Shown piece by piece: positions 46,081 to 56,372 of a stretch of DNA of 64,000 nucleotides. The DNA lies in the NCBI RefSeq assembly GCF_900618535.1, contig NZ_UYJA01000001.1, positions 744,001-808,000 of the forward strand, written 5' to 3'. Below the pieces are notes generated by a model. That model was given only the letters and a program-made list of their open reading frames with translations. It searched no databases and was not told the origin of the DNA. Source of the stretch: Pseudomonas bubulae (GTDB lineage: Bacteria > Pseudomonadota > Gammaproteobacteria > Pseudomonadales > Pseudomonadaceae). Made by a program: the position numbers and the translations under genes. The stretch's first letter is position 1. Each line of letters opens with the position of its first letter.

Positions 46081-46791
46081 TCACCCCCCCGCCATGCGCT
46101 CCAGGCTGTTGCTCAAATGCAGCAGCATGGCAGCGCGGGCGGCGTCGGGGTCCTGACGGCGGATCGCGCGCAAGATCGCCTCATGTTCCAGCACAGCCAT
46201 TTGCCCCAACTGCTTGAGATCGGCATCACCGCGCTCTTCACTATTGATCCGGGTACGCGGAATCACCGAACGCCCCAACTGGGCAATGATATCGGTGAAA
46301 TAAGCGTTGCCCGTGGCCTGAGCGATCAACTGGTGGAAACGCAGGTCCGGCTCGACGCTGCTGTCGTTGTTGGCCAGTGAGCTTTGATGGTCATCCAGCG
46401 CCTGGCGCATCTGCAGCAGTTGCTCCTCCGTGCGCCGCCTCGCGGCCAGCGCCGCAGCCTGGGTCTCCAGGCCCAGGCGCAATTCGACGATACCGCGCAC
46501 GCTGGCTGCGGTATCACGGCTCAGGTGGATACCCTGGCGCGGATCGCGCTCAAGCACGAAGGTACCAATGCCGTGACGGGTTTCGACCAGCCCGGATGCC
46601 TGCAATTTTGAAATCGCTTCACGCACCACCGTGCGGCTAACACCGTGTTCGCGCACGATGGCCGACTCGGAAGGCAGCTTCTCGCCGGGCGCCAGTTGGC
46701 CCAGCAAAATTCGCTGGGTCAGCTCGGCCACGATGTCGTGGGCAAGGCCCGGTGAACGCTTGCGCAGCGGCGCACTCTGGGGGTCATGCAT
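46081..46791 (-). CDS. GntR-family (FadR subfamily) regulator
   Basis: 236 residues. N-terminal winged HTH (LPSESAIVREHGVSRTVVREAISKLQASGLVETRHGIGTFV, about residues 40-80) and an all-helical FCD ligand domain with metal-binding His/Asp (DLRFHQLIA, RAMLLHL). Divergent from the sugar-acid transporter and glucarate dehydratase genes, which it probably represses. Convergent end with the cytochrome gene, 6 bases apart. Confidence 0.93.
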   Translation of the reverse strand: MHDPQSAPLRKRSPGLAHDIVAELTQRILLGQLAPGEKLPSESAIVREHGVSRTVVREAISKLQASGLVETRHGIGTFVLERDPRQGIHLSRDTAASVRGIVELRLGLETQAAALAARRRTEEQLLQMRQALDDHQSSLANNDSSVEPDLRFHQLIAQATGNAYFTDIIAQLGRSVIPRTRINSEERGDADLKQLGQMAVLEHEAILRAIRRQDPDAARAAMLLHLSNSLERMAGG

Positions 46792-46840
46792 GGGGCAAAT
46801 CCATTCGTACAAGACCGCTTGATACTAGCACCCCAACATG

Positions 46841-46854
46841 TATGACAAGTTATA
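46841..46854. promoter_or_regulatory. candidate GntR operator
   Basis: TATGACAAGTTATA, symmetric at 10 of 14 positions (TATRAC-NN-GTYATA). FadR-type GntR regulators bind short palindromes of this kind. It lies 50 bp before the regulator start in the 320-bp divergent region; the remainder of that region (46855-47111) is AT-rich and probably holds the transporter promoter. Confidence 0.55.
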
Positions 46855-47111
46855 TAAATCTCAGAAAACCTTGGGTTTGAACGAACTCAGCCCCCCAGGC
46901 AGATACGTTTCCGAACCTGACCTCTGGCTTCAAAATGCTCTAAACAGCGATAAAACCTCACAAAAGGTATCTAAAGCTGCATCTTTTATAACTTTTTCGT
47001 TTGTTTCATGGCATTGCTAGGGAAAAAACCAACTCGTATGATGTCTGGCAACTGCAGAGCCATCTGCAGCACACACAACCCGCATAAAAATAATCAGTGG
47101 GGCTTTGAATT

Positions 47112-48452
47112 GTGAACACTTCCAGCAATCCGTCTGCTGCGTACGCCAATGACCCCGTCCTGGCGCGTGCGATCCAAAAAGTGAAGAGGCATGTACTGCC
47201 ACTTTTCGTCATCATGTTTATCGTCAACTACATCGACCGGGTAAACATCGGCTTCGTACGCAGCCACATGGAGCACGATCTGGGTATTGGTGCCGCCGCC
47301 TATGGTTTCGGTGCGGGGCTGTTTTTCATTGGCTACGCACTGTTTGAAGTGCCGTCCAATATGCTGCTGCAAAAAGTCGGCGCCCGCATCTGGCTCACCC
47401 GAATCATGTTCACCTGGGGTATCACCGCCACCCTGATGGCCTTTATCCAGAACGAAACCCACTTCTATATCCTGCGTTTTCTGCTTGGCGTCGCCGAAGC
47501 GGGCTTCTTCCCGGGCGTGATCTATTACTTCACCCGCTGGCTGCCGGGCGCCGAACGCGGCAAGGCGATTGCCATCTTCCTCAGCGGCTCGGCACTGGCC
47601 TCGCTGATCTCGGGACCACTGAGCGGCCTGCTGCTGCAAATCACCGGCATGGGACTGCACGGCTGGCAGTGGATGTACATCATCGAAGGTATGGCCTCGG
47701 TGGTGCTATGCGTGTTTGTGTGGTTCTGGCTGGACTCAAAACCCCATGACGCCAAATGGCTCAGCCTTGCAGAGCAAGATGCGCTGGTTAACGAAATTGA
47801 CCGCGAACAGCGTGAACGCGATGCCGCCAACACCGTCAAGCCGACCCTGGGCATGCTGCTCAAGGACCGCCAGATCATGCTGTTCTGCGCGATTTACTTC
47901 TGTATCCAGCTGACCATTTACGCGGCCACGTTCTGGCTACCGAGCATCATCAAAAAAATGGGTGACCTGAGCGATATCCAGGTGGGCTTCTACAACTCGA
48001 TCCCGTGGCTGATTTCAATCATTGCCATGTATGCCTTTGCCTCGCTGGCCAGCAAATTCAGGTTCCAGCAGGCCTGGGTGGCGGCCGCCCTGGTGATTGC
48101 CGCCACCGGCATGTTTATGTCCACCACCGGCGGGCCGATCTTTGCGTTTATCGCCATCTGCTTTGCCGCCATCGGCTTCAAGTCGGCCTCGGCGCTGTTC
48201 TGGCCCATTCCCCAAGGCTACCTGGATGCACGTATCGCGGCGGCAGTCATTGCCTTGATCAATTCCATCGGCAACCTCGGCGGCTTCGTCGCCCCCACCA
48301 CCTTCGGGTTACTGGAACAAACCACAGGCTCGATCCAGGGCGGGCTCTATGGCCTGGCCGGCACGTCGATCATTGCGGCACTCATTGTGTTCTTTGCCAA
48401 AACCAAACCCACACCCACGGCCGTGACCCCCACCGCCCTGCAAACTGCCTGA
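47112..48452 (+). CDS. MFS sugar-acid transporter (glucarate/galactarate:H+ symporter type)
   Basis: 446 residues, 12 TM helices, anion:cation symporter (ACS) family: [12 protein letters not shown] in helix 1, [30 protein letters not shown] and [27 protein letters not shown], all standard. Starts with GTG; the SD is weak (GTGGGG). Placed before glucarate dehydratase, so glucarate or galactarate is the likely substrate. Confidence 0.92.
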   Translation: MNTSSNPSAAYANDPVLARAIQKVKRHVLPLFVIMFIVNYIDRVNIGFVRSHMEHDLGIGAAAYGFGAGLFFIGYALFEVPSNMLLQKVGARIWLTRIMFTWGITATLMAFIQNETHFYILRFLLGVAEAGFFPGVIYYFTRWLPGAERGKAIAIFLSGSALASLISGPLSGLLLQITGMGLHGWQWMYIIEGMASVVLCVFVWFWLDSKPHDAKWLSLAEQDALVNEIDREQRERDAANTVKPTLGMLLKDRQIMLFCAIYFCIQLTIYAATFWLPSIIKKMGDLSDIQVGFYNSIPWLISIIAMYAFASLASKFRFQQAWVAAALVIAATGMFMSTTGGPIFAFIAICFAAIGFKSASALFWPIPQGYLDARIAAAVIALINSIGNLGGFVAPTTFGLLEQTTGSIQGGLYGLAGTSIIAALIVFFAKTKPTPTAVTPTALQTA

Positions 48453-48465
48453 CAAGGACCAGACC

Positions 48466-49815
48466 ATGAATGCCGACCATCAACACCACGCCAGCCAAGC
48501 TCCGATCGTGACCAGCCTGCAGGTGATCCCGGTGGCGGGCCATGACAGCATGCTGCTCAACCTGAGCGGCGCCCACGGCCCCTTCTTTACCCGCAATATC
48601 GTTATCCTCAAGGACAGCAGCGGCAATACCGGCGTGGGTGAAGTGCCCGGTGGCGAGCGCATCCGCGAAACTCTGGAAGACGCCCGCAGCCTGGTGATTG
48701 GCCAGCCCATCGGCAATTACCAGGCTGTCCTCAACGCCATGCGCAGCACCTTCGCCGCACGGGATTCGGCGGGGCGCGGCCTGCAAACCTTCGACCTGCG
48801 CATCACCATCCACGCCGTGACGGCAATGGAAGCCGCCCTGCTCGACTTGCTCGGTCAATTTCTGCACGTGCCGGTAGCCGCCTTGCTCGGTGAAAGCCAG
48901 CAACGGGATGCCGTGAAGATGCTCGGCTATCTGTTCTATATTGGCGACCGTCAACACACCGATCTGGCCTACCGCAGCGAAGCGGATGGCGATGACTGGA
49001 CACGCCTGCGCCATGAACAAGCCCTTACCCCACAGGCCATCGTGCGCTTGGCGGAAGCGGCACAGGCCCGTTACGGCTTCAACGACTTCAAGCTCAAGGG
49101 CGGCGTGCTGCGCGGCGGCGAAGAAATCGAAGCGGTCACTGCACTGGCCGAGCGTTTCCCCGATGCCCGCATCACTCTGGACCCTAATGGAGCCTGGTCT
49201 CTCAAGGAAGCCATCGCCCTGTGTCGCGACCAGCATCGGGTACTGGCCTATGCCGAAGACCCTTGCGGCGCCGAAAACGGCTATTCGGGGCGCGAAGTCA
49301 TGGCCGAGTTCCGCCGCGCCACCGGCCTGCGCACCGCCACCAACATGATTGCCACCGACTGGCGCGAAATGGGCCATGCGATTCAATCGCAGGCCGTGGA
49401 CATCCCATTGGCCGACCCGCACTTCTGGACCCTGCAGGGCTCGGTACGCGTTGCGCAGATGTGCCACGAATGGGGCCTGACCTGGGGCTCGCATTCCAAC
49501 AACCACTTCGACATTTCCCTGGCCATGTTCACCCAGGTTGCGGCTGCAGCGCCGGGGGACATCACCGCCATTGATACCCACTGGATCTGGCAGGACGGCC
49601 AGCGCCTGACCCGTGAACCGCTGAAAATTGTCGACGGCCATATCAAGGTTCCGACAAAGCCTGGCTTGGGCGTGGACATCGACATGGACGCCGTGGCCAA
49701 GGCTCACGAACTGTACAAAGGCATGGGCCTGGGTGCCCGGGATGACAGCGTGGCCATGCAGTACATGATTCCCGGCTGGAAATACGACAACAAAAAACCC
49801 TGCCTGGTGCGCTGA
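48466..49815 (+). CDS. gudD: glucarate dehydratase
   Basis: 449 residues, enolase superfamily. Catalytic K-x-K in FNDFKLKGG (about residues 205-207), metal ligands in DPNGAW, EDPCG and N-containing TNMIATDW, and the His base in SHSNNHFD. Dehydrates D-glucarate to 5-keto-4-deoxyglucarate. Length matches E. coli GudD (446). Fourteen bases after the transporter. Confidence 0.96.
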   Translation: MNADHQHHASQAPIVTSLQVIPVAGHDSMLLNLSGAHGPFFTRNIVILKDSSGNTGVGEVPGGERIRETLEDARSLVIGQPIGNYQAVLNAMRSTFAARDSAGRGLQTFDLRITIHAVTAMEAALLDLLGQFLHVPVAALLGESQQRDAVKMLGYLFYIGDRQHTDLAYRSEADGDDWTRLRHEQALTPQAIVRLAEAAQARYGFNDFKLKGGVLRGGEEIEAVTALAERFPDARITLDPNGAWSLKEAIALCRDQHRVLAYAEDPCGAENGYSGREVMAEFRRATGLRTATNMIATDWREMGHAIQSQAVDIPLADPHFWTLQGSVRVAQMCHEWGLTWGSHSNNHFDISLAMFTQVAAAAPGDITAIDTHWIWQDGQRLTREPLKIVDGHIKVPTKPGLGVDIDMDAVAKAHELYKGMGLGARDDSVAMQYMIPGWKYDNKKPCLVR

Positions 49816-49844
49816 GTCGCTTATTAGAGCGTGGCAACTGCCAC

Positions 49845-49871
49845 AAGGCGCCAGCGATTGGCGCCTTTTTA
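49845..49871 (+). terminator. rho-independent terminator after gudD
   Basis: GGCGCCA (49847-49853) pairs with TGGCGCC (49859-49865), then five T residues. Confidence 0.93.
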
Positions 49872-49907
49872 TTGGCCGAAAATTGGATCCAATATCAAAT
49901 TTCAGGC

Positions 49908-49976
49908 AAAAAAAAGCCCAAGTAGCTGATGGAAACTTGGGGCTTAAAAATGCATAAACCGTGGTAGGTGAACGCA
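49908..49976 (-). ncRNA. candidate small RNA on the minus strand
   Basis: A strong terminator (AAGCCCCAAGT 49945-49935, paired with ACTTGGGCTT 49923-49914, then six T) ends a short transcript with no gene upstream. A sigma-70 promoter fits: TTGTTA (50011-50006), 18-bp spacer, TAAGAT (49987-49982). The RNA would be about 70 nt. The start is approximate; I cannot assign it to a named family. The region up to 50150 is otherwise empty and AT-rich. Confidence 0.6.
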
Positions 49977-50151
49977 GGGCGATCTTACCCTATCGTAACA
50001 ATCAGTAACAAGTGATTCTGCACATTTTATTTCAAGGCAATACTGACCTAAGTCATTAAATAGCCACACTTTTTAAGATTTAGTTGATTTGAAATGGCCA
50101 TCACGGCACGGATAACGGGTATTTTCAACCCACTTTTGCGCTTGCATTTAA

Positions 50152-50237
50152 TGTGGGAACTGGGCTCGAGCGATTCAGGCGACGCGGTTCAGTTGGTAGA
50201 CCGCATCGATACCTTCGCGAGCAGGCTCGCTCCCACA
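50152..50237. repeat. paired REP palindromes (BIME)
   Basis: TGTGGGAACTGGGC at the left (one degenerate base run) and GCGAGCAGGCTCGCTCCCACA at the right in inverse orientation, 86 bp. Confidence 0.85.
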
Positions 50238-50280
50238 ATAATGATCAGGCAAACCTCATTTATGTGAGCACAACATGCCC

Positions 50281-50367
50281 TGTGGGAGCTGGCTTGCCTG
50301 CGATTCAGGCGCTGCGGTGTGCCCGTCGAACCGCGTCGATACCATCGCGGGCAAGCCCGCTCCCACA
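50281..50367. repeat. paired REP palindromes (BIME), second unit
   Basis: TGTGGGAGCTGGCTTGCC and inverse GGGCAAGCCCGCTCCCACA, 87 bp, just downstream of the minus-strand SRPBCC gene end, where it may stabilise the 3' end of that transcript. Confidence 0.9.
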
Positions 50368-50372
50368 ACAAA

Positions 50373-50783
50373 TCAGCCTGCGAAATTGCCGCTCAGCGCC
50401 GCCAGCCCACCCTGATAGACCCCGGTAAACAGCTCTTCGGCAGCTTCAGTGCTTACACCTGCCGGGGTGAACTGCCCCGACCAGGTCACACGGGCGCCGT
50501 CGCCCAGCGCTTCAACGCGCAAGGTCGCCAGGTAGTCGGTCACCGGAAACGGCGCCTCGACAATGGAGTAGCTGTAGGTCTTGCCGGCATTGTCGAATGT
50601 TTGCAGGCGCTCAACGATCACCGTGCCATCCACGGTCTGCAGATGGCGCAAGCGCCCGCCTTCGCCAGCTTCGCTGACGGCAACCAGGGGCAACCAGTCC
50701 GGCAGCGAGTTGAAACCACCGATCAATTGCCAGACCTGATCGGGTGAAGCGGGAATATCAATAAATGCGGATGCAGTTGCCAT
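50373..50783 (-). CDS. SRPBCC/polyketide-cyclase-like protein
   Basis: 136 residues with the START/Bet v1-like pattern: FIDIPASPDQVWQLIGGFNSLPDWLPLV at the start, then GGRLRHLQTVDGTVIVERLQTFDNAGKTYSYSIVEAPFPVTDYLATLRVEALGDGARVTWSG split over beta strands. Binds a small hydrophobic ligand; role unknown. Minus strand, 29 bases after the NIPSNAP gene, likely the last gene of that unit. Confidence 0.85.
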   Translation of the reverse strand: MATASAFIDIPASPDQVWQLIGGFNSLPDWLPLVAVSEAGEGGRLRHLQTVDGTVIVERLQTFDNAGKTYSYSIVEAPFPVTDYLATLRVEALGDGARVTWSGQFTPAGVSTEAAEELFTGVYQGGLAALSGNFAG

Positions 50784-50812
50784 AGGGGCATGCCTCTTTG
50801 AAGAAGTGGGGG

Positions 50813-51118
50813 TTAGTCGAAAACCGGCCTGAAAAAGCTGCGCTCGTAACTCAGGATACAGCGATTATCTTCAGCCAGTTTGAACGCGGCAATGCATTCG
50901 GCATCTGTTTTTGAGCGTTCGCGGTAGTCTTCATAGGCTGCGAGGCTGGGGAAGGTAAACATGGCCAGAGCAATGTTATTGGCACCTTCCGAGGGCAGGA
51001 AGTAACCGTGATGCTGGCCGCCAAATTTGGCTACCAGCGGGATCCAGACTTTGGCATAGGCCTCGAATTCGGCCAGTTGGTAAGGGTCAATCACGTAACG
51101 CAGGTAGCAGGTGATCAT
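50813..51118 (-). CDS. NIPSNAP-family protein
   Basis: 101 residues with the ferredoxin-like NIPSNAP pattern: LRYVIDPYQLAEFEAYAKVWIPLVAKFGGQHHGYFLP, then FPSLAAYEDYRERSKTDAECIAAF. Dimeric alpha/beta-barrel fold; function unclear. Separated from the upstream peptidase gene by 65 bases. Confidence 0.88.
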   Translation of the reverse strand: MITCYLRYVIDPYQLAEFEAYAKVWIPLVAKFGGQHHGYFLPSEGANNIALAMFTFPSLAAYEDYRERSKTDAECIAAFKLAEDNRCILSYERSFFRPVFD

Positions 51119-51183
51119 CGATGCATTCCACGGGGCGAAAGGAGATCGAGACTAATCTCCAGCCGCCCCGCGGGTCAATTCAC

Positions 51184-52143
51184 TCAAAGTCGATGCAGGC
51201 AGTCGTCCTCGGCATAAATGGCGGTGTGCAGGCCGCCGTCAGTATCCAGCCAGGCGCGGTACATGCCCGGCGTATTAAAGCTCAGCACGGTCTCGCCGCC
51301 CGGTGTCACGGCGACCACGCCGCCGTTACCACCCAGCTCCTTGAGCTCGCCCTGCACAACTTGCTCGCAGGCGTCTGCCAGGCTCGAACCCACCAGGCGA
51401 ATGCGCGATGCAATATTGTGGGCCACCACGGTGCGCATAAAGAACTCGCCGTGGCCAGTCGCCGAAATCGCCGCGCTGCGGTCATCCGCCCAGGTGCCGG
51501 AGCCAATCAGTGGCGAGTCACCCACCCGGCCGTAGCGTTTGTTGGTGATGCCCCCGGTGGAGGTGGCTGCTGCTACATGGCCGTGACGGTCCAGGGCGAC
51601 AGCCCCCACAGTGCCGAATTTTTTCTCCACACCTCCCGGCTCCAGCAACACCGTCTCCGGTTGCTGCTGTTGCGCAGCCCACTGGCGACGACGCAAAGGC
51701 GTGTCGTACCAGTCATTGCTAACATGTTCGAGACCCGCCTGTTCGGACAGGAACAAGTCTGCCCCGGCACCGGCCAGCAGCACATGCTCGCTGTGCTCCA
51801 GCACCGCCCGCGCACCGCATATCGGGTTGCGCACATGATGCACGCCGGCTACGGCTCCGGCTTCCAGGTTGGCCCCGTTCATGATCGCGGCGTCCAGTTC
51901 GTGGTCACCGCTGTGGGTAAACACCGCGCCTTTACCGGCGTTGAACCAGGGGCACTCTTCAAGCTCAACCACACTGGCTTGTACCGCATCCAGACTGCTG
52001 CCGCCCTTTTCCAGGACATCGACACCCGCCTTGAGCGCCTGCAGCAGTGCTGCGTGGATCGCCTGTTCGTCTTCGCGGGTCAAAACACCGGGCATCAGCA
52101 CACCGGCACCGCCATGCAAGGCCATCGCAATGGATTGGGTCAT
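51184..52143 (-). CDS. iaaA: isoaspartyl peptidase / plant-type L-asparaginase
   Basis: 319 residues, Ntn hydrolase. The autocleavage and catalytic Thr is T178 in [10 protein letters not shown]; substrate residues appear in [19 protein letters not shown] and in [19 protein letters not shown]. Releases aspartate from isoaspartyl dipeptides or asparagine. Four-base overlap with the ABC ATPase gene, so it acts with the amino-acid importer. Confidence 0.95.
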   Translation of the reverse strand: MTQSIAMALHGGAGVLMPGVLTREDEQAIHAALLQALKAGVDVLEKGGSSLDAVQASVVELEECPWFNAGKGAVFTHSGDHELDAAIMNGANLEAGAVAGVHHVRNPICGARAVLEHSEHVLLAGAGADLFLSEQAGLEHVSNDWYDTPLRRRQWAAQQQQPETVLLEPGGVEKKFGTVGAVALDRHGHVAAATSTGGITNKRYGRVGDSPLIGSGTWADDRSAAISATGHGEFFMRTVVAHNIASRIRLVGSSLADACEQVVQGELKELGGNGGVVAVTPGGETVLSFNTPGMYRAWLDTDGGLHTAIYAEDDCLHRL

Positions 52144-52916
52144 TGGGCATGCACTCCGTGATTGATGATCTGGCTCAAAAAACGTTGGGTTCGAGGTGAT
52201 TCAGGGGCTGAGAAAAACCGCTCCGGGGGGGCCTCTTCAATGATTTCACCCTGATCCATAAAGACAATGCGGTCGGCTACCTTGCGTGCAAAACCCATTT
52301 CGTGGGTCACGCAGATCATGGTCATGCCTTCCTGGGCCAGGCCGGTCATGACGTCCAGCACTTCAGCGATCATTTCCGGGTCCAGGGCCGAGGTCGGCTC
52401 GTCAAACAGCATGACCTTGGGTTGCATGCACAGCGCCCGGGCTATGGCGATTCGTTGCTGCTGGCCACCGGATAACTGCGACGGAAACTTGTTGGCGTGG
52501 TCGCGCATCTTGACCTTGTCCAGCAAGCCCAGCGCTCGTTCAATGGCCTCAGCCTCGGGCACGCCCAGGTTGGACGTCTGCGGTAACGTGCAGTTTTTCA
52601 GCACCGTGAGGTGCGGGAACAGGTTGAAGTGCTGGAAGCACATGCCCACCTGGCGGCGGATGCGCTCAAGCCCCTTGAGGTTGCCGTCAAGTTCCTCGCC
52701 CAGCACGACAACCAGGCCCTGCTGGTGTTGTTCCAGCTGGTTGATGCAGCGGATCAGAGTTGACTTGCCGGAGCCCGAAGGCCCGCAGATCACTACTTTT
52801 TCCCCGGCATGGACATTCAGCGAGATGTTTTTCAGCACATGGGCATTGCCGAACCACTTGTTCAATTGTTCGATGCGTACCATTGCGGCGGCATCAGCCT
52901 TGGGTTTGCTGATCAT
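52140..52916 (-). CDS. aapP: amino-acid ABC transporter ATP-binding protein (AapP/GltL-like)
   Basis: 258 residues. Walker [11 protein letters not shown]-loop, signature [15 protein letters not shown] and Walker [15 protein letters not shown] all intact. Energises uptake of polar amino acids. Overlaps the permease gene by four bases. Confidence 0.94.
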   Translation of the reverse strand: MISKPKADAAAMVRIEQLNKWFGNAHVLKNISLNVHAGEKVVICGPSGSGKSTLIRCINQLEQHQQGLVVVLGEELDGNLKGLERIRRQVGMCFQHFNLFPHLTVLKNCTLPQTSNLGVPEAEAIERALGLLDKVKMRDHANKFPSQLSGGQQQRIAIARALCMQPKVMLFDEPTSALDPEMIAEVLDVMTGLAQEGMTMICVTHEMGFARKVADRIVFMDQGEIIEEAPPERFFSAPESPRTQRFLSQIINHGVHAQ

Positions 52917-54010
52917 GAGCGGCTTTGCTCCATACGTTGTTCAAGGTGTCGGGCATAGCGCGACAGTGCAAAACAGATGACGAAGAAGTAGATCGCCAGG
53001 AAGACGTAGATTTCGTGGCCGTACTCAACCCATTCCGGGGCGACGGCGGTGCTCATGGCGATACCGACGATGTCCAGTACGCCGACGATCATCACCAGCG
53101 TGGTCTCTTTGAACAGGCCGATAAACTGCGTGAGCAAGGGCGCAATGGATTGCTTGAGCACTTGCGGCAAAATGATCTGGCCCATGGTTTTCCAGTAACC
53201 AAAACCCAGCGCCATGGCCGCCTCGTATTGGCCCTTGGGCAGGTTCTGCAAACCGCCGCGCAGGGTTTCAGCCATATAGGCGGCGGTAAACAGGATCAGC
53301 ACCAGTTGCACCCGCAAGAGGATGTCGAAGGCCGAATCCGGCGGCAGGAACAGCTGAATCATCAGCGAAGCCATAAACAGCAGCGAAATCACCGGCACCG
53401 AGCGCACCAGCTCGATATAGAGCACGCAAAGCATGCGCACCACCGGCAGTTTCGAACGTCGGCCCAGCGCCAGCAAAATCCCCAGCGGCAGCGCGAAAAT
53501 CATCCCGGCGGTGCCCAGGAATACTGTCACCAGCATCCCGGCGAACTTGGTCGAAGACACCTCGGGCAAACCGGCACCGCCCTTGAGCAGCCACCACATC
53601 ACGATCGGCAGCAACGCCAGATACGCCAGCAGCAGGCGACGGTCCAGGCGCTTGAAAAACAGCAAGACAAACGCCGCCCCTGCCAGCACCAGTGCCAGGC
53701 TTACCCGCCACTGTTCGGCTTGCGGATAGAAGCCGTACACAAACAGGTTCCAGCGTTGGGTAATCGGCAACCAGCAGGCGCCGCCGGGGTTGCAGTCTTT
53801 GGCACTGCTGCCGATGAAGGTGGCATCGAATACCAGCCAGTTCAGCGCAGCAGGAATGCACCAGCACAGCAGCGCCAGCACGCCCAGGGTCAGCAGGCTG
53901 TGGCCCACGCTGGGGAACAACTGGCTGCGGCTCCAGGCTGCGGCGCGCTGTACCCAGGGCAAGCGCGGCGGTGCCAGCGGGACTGCCAGTGCCTGATTCA
54001 TTGCGGTCAT
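52913..54010 (-). CDS. aapM: amino-acid ABC transporter permease (AapM-like)
   Basis: 365 residues with an extended N-terminal half and the C-terminal permease block containing the EAA-like loop ([23 protein letters not shown]). The ATG at 54010 has GAGGGGG 9 bases upstream; longer frames overlap the neighbouring permease out of phase. Pairs with the AapQ-like permease. Confidence 0.93.
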   Translation of the reverse strand: MTAMNQALAVPLAPPRLPWVQRAAAWSRSQLFPSVGHSLLTLGVLALLCWCIPAALNWLVFDATFIGSSAKDCNPGGACWLPITQRWNLFVYGFYPQAEQWRVSLALVLAGAAFVLLFFKRLDRRLLLAYLALLPIVMWWLLKGGAGLPEVSSTKFAGMLVTVFLGTAGMIFALPLGILLALGRRSKLPVVRMLCVLYIELVRSVPVISLLFMASLMIQLFLPPDSAFDILLRVQLVLILFTAAYMAETLRGGLQNLPKGQYEAAMALGFGYWKTMGQIILPQVLKQSIAPLLTQFIGLFKETTLVMIVGVLDIVGIAMSTAVAPEWVEYGHEIYVFLAIYFFVICFALSRYARHLEQRMEQSRS

Positions 54011-54012
54011 GT

Positions 54013-55167
54013 TCAGTGCCCCCTCTGGCCGATACGGTGGTTGTAGATGTTCATCCCCAGGGAGATCACCAGGCTGATCAGGCAGTAAGTGCCCATCACC
54101 AGCGCGATGCATTCAATGGCCTGGCCGGTCTGGTTCAGGGTTGTTCCGCCGGTGGACGACACCAGTTCCATAAAACCGATGACCACCCCCAGTGAAGAGT
54201 TCTTGACGATATTCAGGTACGTGTTGGTGATCTGCGGGATCATCGGGTAGATGGCCTGGGGGACGATCAACTGGCGCATTGTGGAACCGGATTTGAAGCC
54301 GAGCGCCCTGGCCGCTTCGTACTGGCCGCGGTGTACCGACTCAATCGCGCCACGCACAATCTCGGCGATATAACTGGCGCTGTAGAACGACAAGGCCAGG
54401 CATAACGCAAGCATCTCCGGCACCAGGGTGATTCCGCCCTTGAAACCGAAACCGCGCTGCACCGGTACTTCCCATTGCACATGGGCATCACTCAAGGCGT
54501 ACACCAGCACGGGCAGCAGCACAGCCCCGGCCAGCAGCGCGGGCCAGCGCCTGGAAGCAAAACCGCGCCACGGCCCGCGGGCTTCCTTCAAGCGGCAAAA
54601 CACATAAGCCAGCAACGTGCCCAGCAGCATGAGGGAAAGCCCCCAGCCGACCACACTGCCCTGTTCGAGCCAGGGCAGTGTGAGGCCGTTGTTGTTCAGA
54701 AACACCACGCCAAACAGCGAGGCCGAGTGCTTGACCCCGGGCAGCGCCAGCACCAGGCCGTACCACCAGACCAGATGCACCACCAGCGGCACATTGCGCA
54801 AAAATTCGATGCAGGTGCCGCTCAGGCGCTTGATCAGCCAGTTGTCCGAGACGCGCGCCATGCCCAGCGCACCTCCCAGCAGGGTCGCCAGCACAATGCT
54901 CAGAACCGACACCAGCAAGGTGTTGAGCAAGCCCACCAGATAGGCGCGGGCATAGGTCGCATCCGGGGTGTAATCAATCAGCGAGAAGCTGATGTCATAG
55001 CCTGCGCGCTGGGACAGAAAACCGAATCCCGAGGCGATATTGAGGTTCTTCAAGTTCAGCGCGGCGTTGCTGGAGAGCAGATAAAACACCGCGGCAACCA
55101 GAGCCAGTACCAGCCCCTGCTGCAGCACGCTCGACAGGCGCAGATTGGGCGAACGATGGGTCGACAT
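54013..55167 (-). CDS. aapQ: amino-acid ABC transporter permease (AapQ-like)
   Basis: 384 residues from the ATG at 55167 (a GTG directly before it is possible). Same architecture as its partner; EAA-type loop QYEAARALGFKSGSTMRQLIVPQAIYPMIPQ near the C-terminus. Large periplasmic insertion between the first helices, typical of AapQ. GAGGGGA is the ribosome site. Confidence 0.93.
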   Translation of the reverse strand: MSTHRSPNLRLSSVLQQGLVLALVAAVFYLLSSNAALNLKNLNIASGFGFLSQRAGYDISFSLIDYTPDATYARAYLVGLLNTLLVSVLSIVLATLLGGALGMARVSDNWLIKRLSGTCIEFLRNVPLVVHLVWWYGLVLALPGVKHSASLFGVVFLNNNGLTLPWLEQGSVVGWGLSLMLLGTLLAYVFCRLKEARGPWRGFASRRWPALLAGAVLLPVLVYALSDAHVQWEVPVQRGFGFKGGITLVPEMLALCLALSFYSASYIAEIVRGAIESVHRGQYEAARALGFKSGSTMRQLIVPQAIYPMIPQITNTYLNIVKNSSLGVVIGFMELVSSTGGTTLNQTGQAIECIALVMGTYCLISLVISLGMNIYNHRIGQRGH

Positions 55168-55180
55168 CACAGAAATCCCC

Positions 55181-56218
55181 TCAGCGAATCGGCGGCGCGT
55201 ACATCAGGCCATGGTCTTTCCAGCTGCGGTTGAGGCCGCGCGGGATGTTCAATGCCGTCTGCTGGCCGAGGTTACGGTCGTAGATTTGCGCGTAGTTGCC
55301 GACTTGCTTGAGGGCGCGATAGGCCCAGTCACTGTCCAGGCCAAAGGACTTGCCGATGGTGCCTTCGGTGCCCAGCAAACGGGCGATATCGGTGGATGCG
55401 CTCTTGTTGCCACGCAACTCGTCGACGTTATCCGAGGTCACGCCCAGTTCTTCGCCGGTCATCAGGGCATAGGCGGTCCAGGTCACAATATTGCGCCAGA
55501 CCGTATCACCCTGTGCGACAAAGGCCCCCAACGGCTCCTTGGAAATCACCTCGGGCAGCAGCGCATAGTCCTTGGGGTTGTTCATCAGCGCCAAACGCGC
55601 CGCCAGCCCCGAAGAGTCATTGGAAATGGCGTTACAGCGCCCGCGCTGGAAGGCAGCGTAGAGTTCGGGGCTTTTTTCGATGACCACGGTTTTGTAAGTC
55701 AGGCCACGGCGGCCAAAATAGTCTTCCAGGTTTTGCTCGGAGGTGGTGCCCGGTGACAGGCAGAAAGTGGCACCGTCCAGGTCGGTGAGTTTCTCGATGC
55801 CGTCGGCAGCGTGGGTCATAAAGCCCTGGCCGTCGTAGAACCAGACCGTGGTGAAGTCCACGCCCAGGTTGGCTATGCGTTCAGCGGTCCAGGAAGCGGC
55901 ACGGGACAGAATGTCGATCTCCCCGGAAGCCAGGGCGGTAAAGCGGTTTTTTGCGGTGGTGGTCAGGTACTCGACCTTGTCTGCATCCCCCAGCACCGCA
56001 GCGGCCACAGCGCGGCACAGGTCTACGTCCATACCGGTCCAGCGGCCCTTGTCATCGATCAGCGAAAACCCCGGCTTGTCACCTGCGACCCCGCAGCGCA
56101 CGCTGCCATGGGCCTTGACCTTGTCCAGCACACCTGCCTGGGCAGCCTGGGCACCGGTCAACAGCAGGGCCAACAGCGGAGCCCCCAGCAAAAGCTTGGC
56201 CCTATTCAATTTGTGCAT
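55181..56218 (-). CDS. aapJ: amino-acid ABC transporter periplasmic binding protein (AapJ-like)
   Basis: 345 residues. Signal peptide LLLGAPLLALLLTGAQAAQA (about residues 9-28), then the binding-protein family pattern GSVRCGVAGDKPGFSLIDDKGRWTGMDVDLCRAVAAAVLGD and FTALASGEIDILSRAASWT. Binds general L-amino acids. First gene of the minus-strand operon aapJQMP-iaaA, divergent from the LysR gene. Confidence 0.94.
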   Translation of the reverse strand: MHKLNRAKLLLGAPLLALLLTGAQAAQAGVLDKVKAHGSVRCGVAGDKPGFSLIDDKGRWTGMDVDLCRAVAAAVLGDADKVEYLTTTAKNRFTALASGEIDILSRAASWTAERIANLGVDFTTVWFYDGQGFMTHAADGIEKLTDLDGATFCLSPGTTSEQNLEDYFGRRGLTYKTVVIEKSPELYAAFQRGRCNAISNDSSGLAARLALMNNPKDYALLPEVISKEPLGAFVAQGDTVWRNIVTWTAYALMTGEELGVTSDNVDELRGNKSASTDIARLLGTEGTIGKSFGLDSDWAYRALKQVGNYAQIYDRNLGQQTALNIPRGLNRSWKDHGLMYAPPIR

Positions 56219-56372
56219 ATCATTGCCCTTTTAAAATTCTTCTTGTTATGCCTGTCAACCACAATCCAACGGCAGGTGGCGGTTTAGGTGCACAATAAAG
56301 ACGGCGGCATGGCGCGGATAGCGGCAATTGATCCACTATGCTGGACGGGCTATCGAATATTGGAATAAGTCT

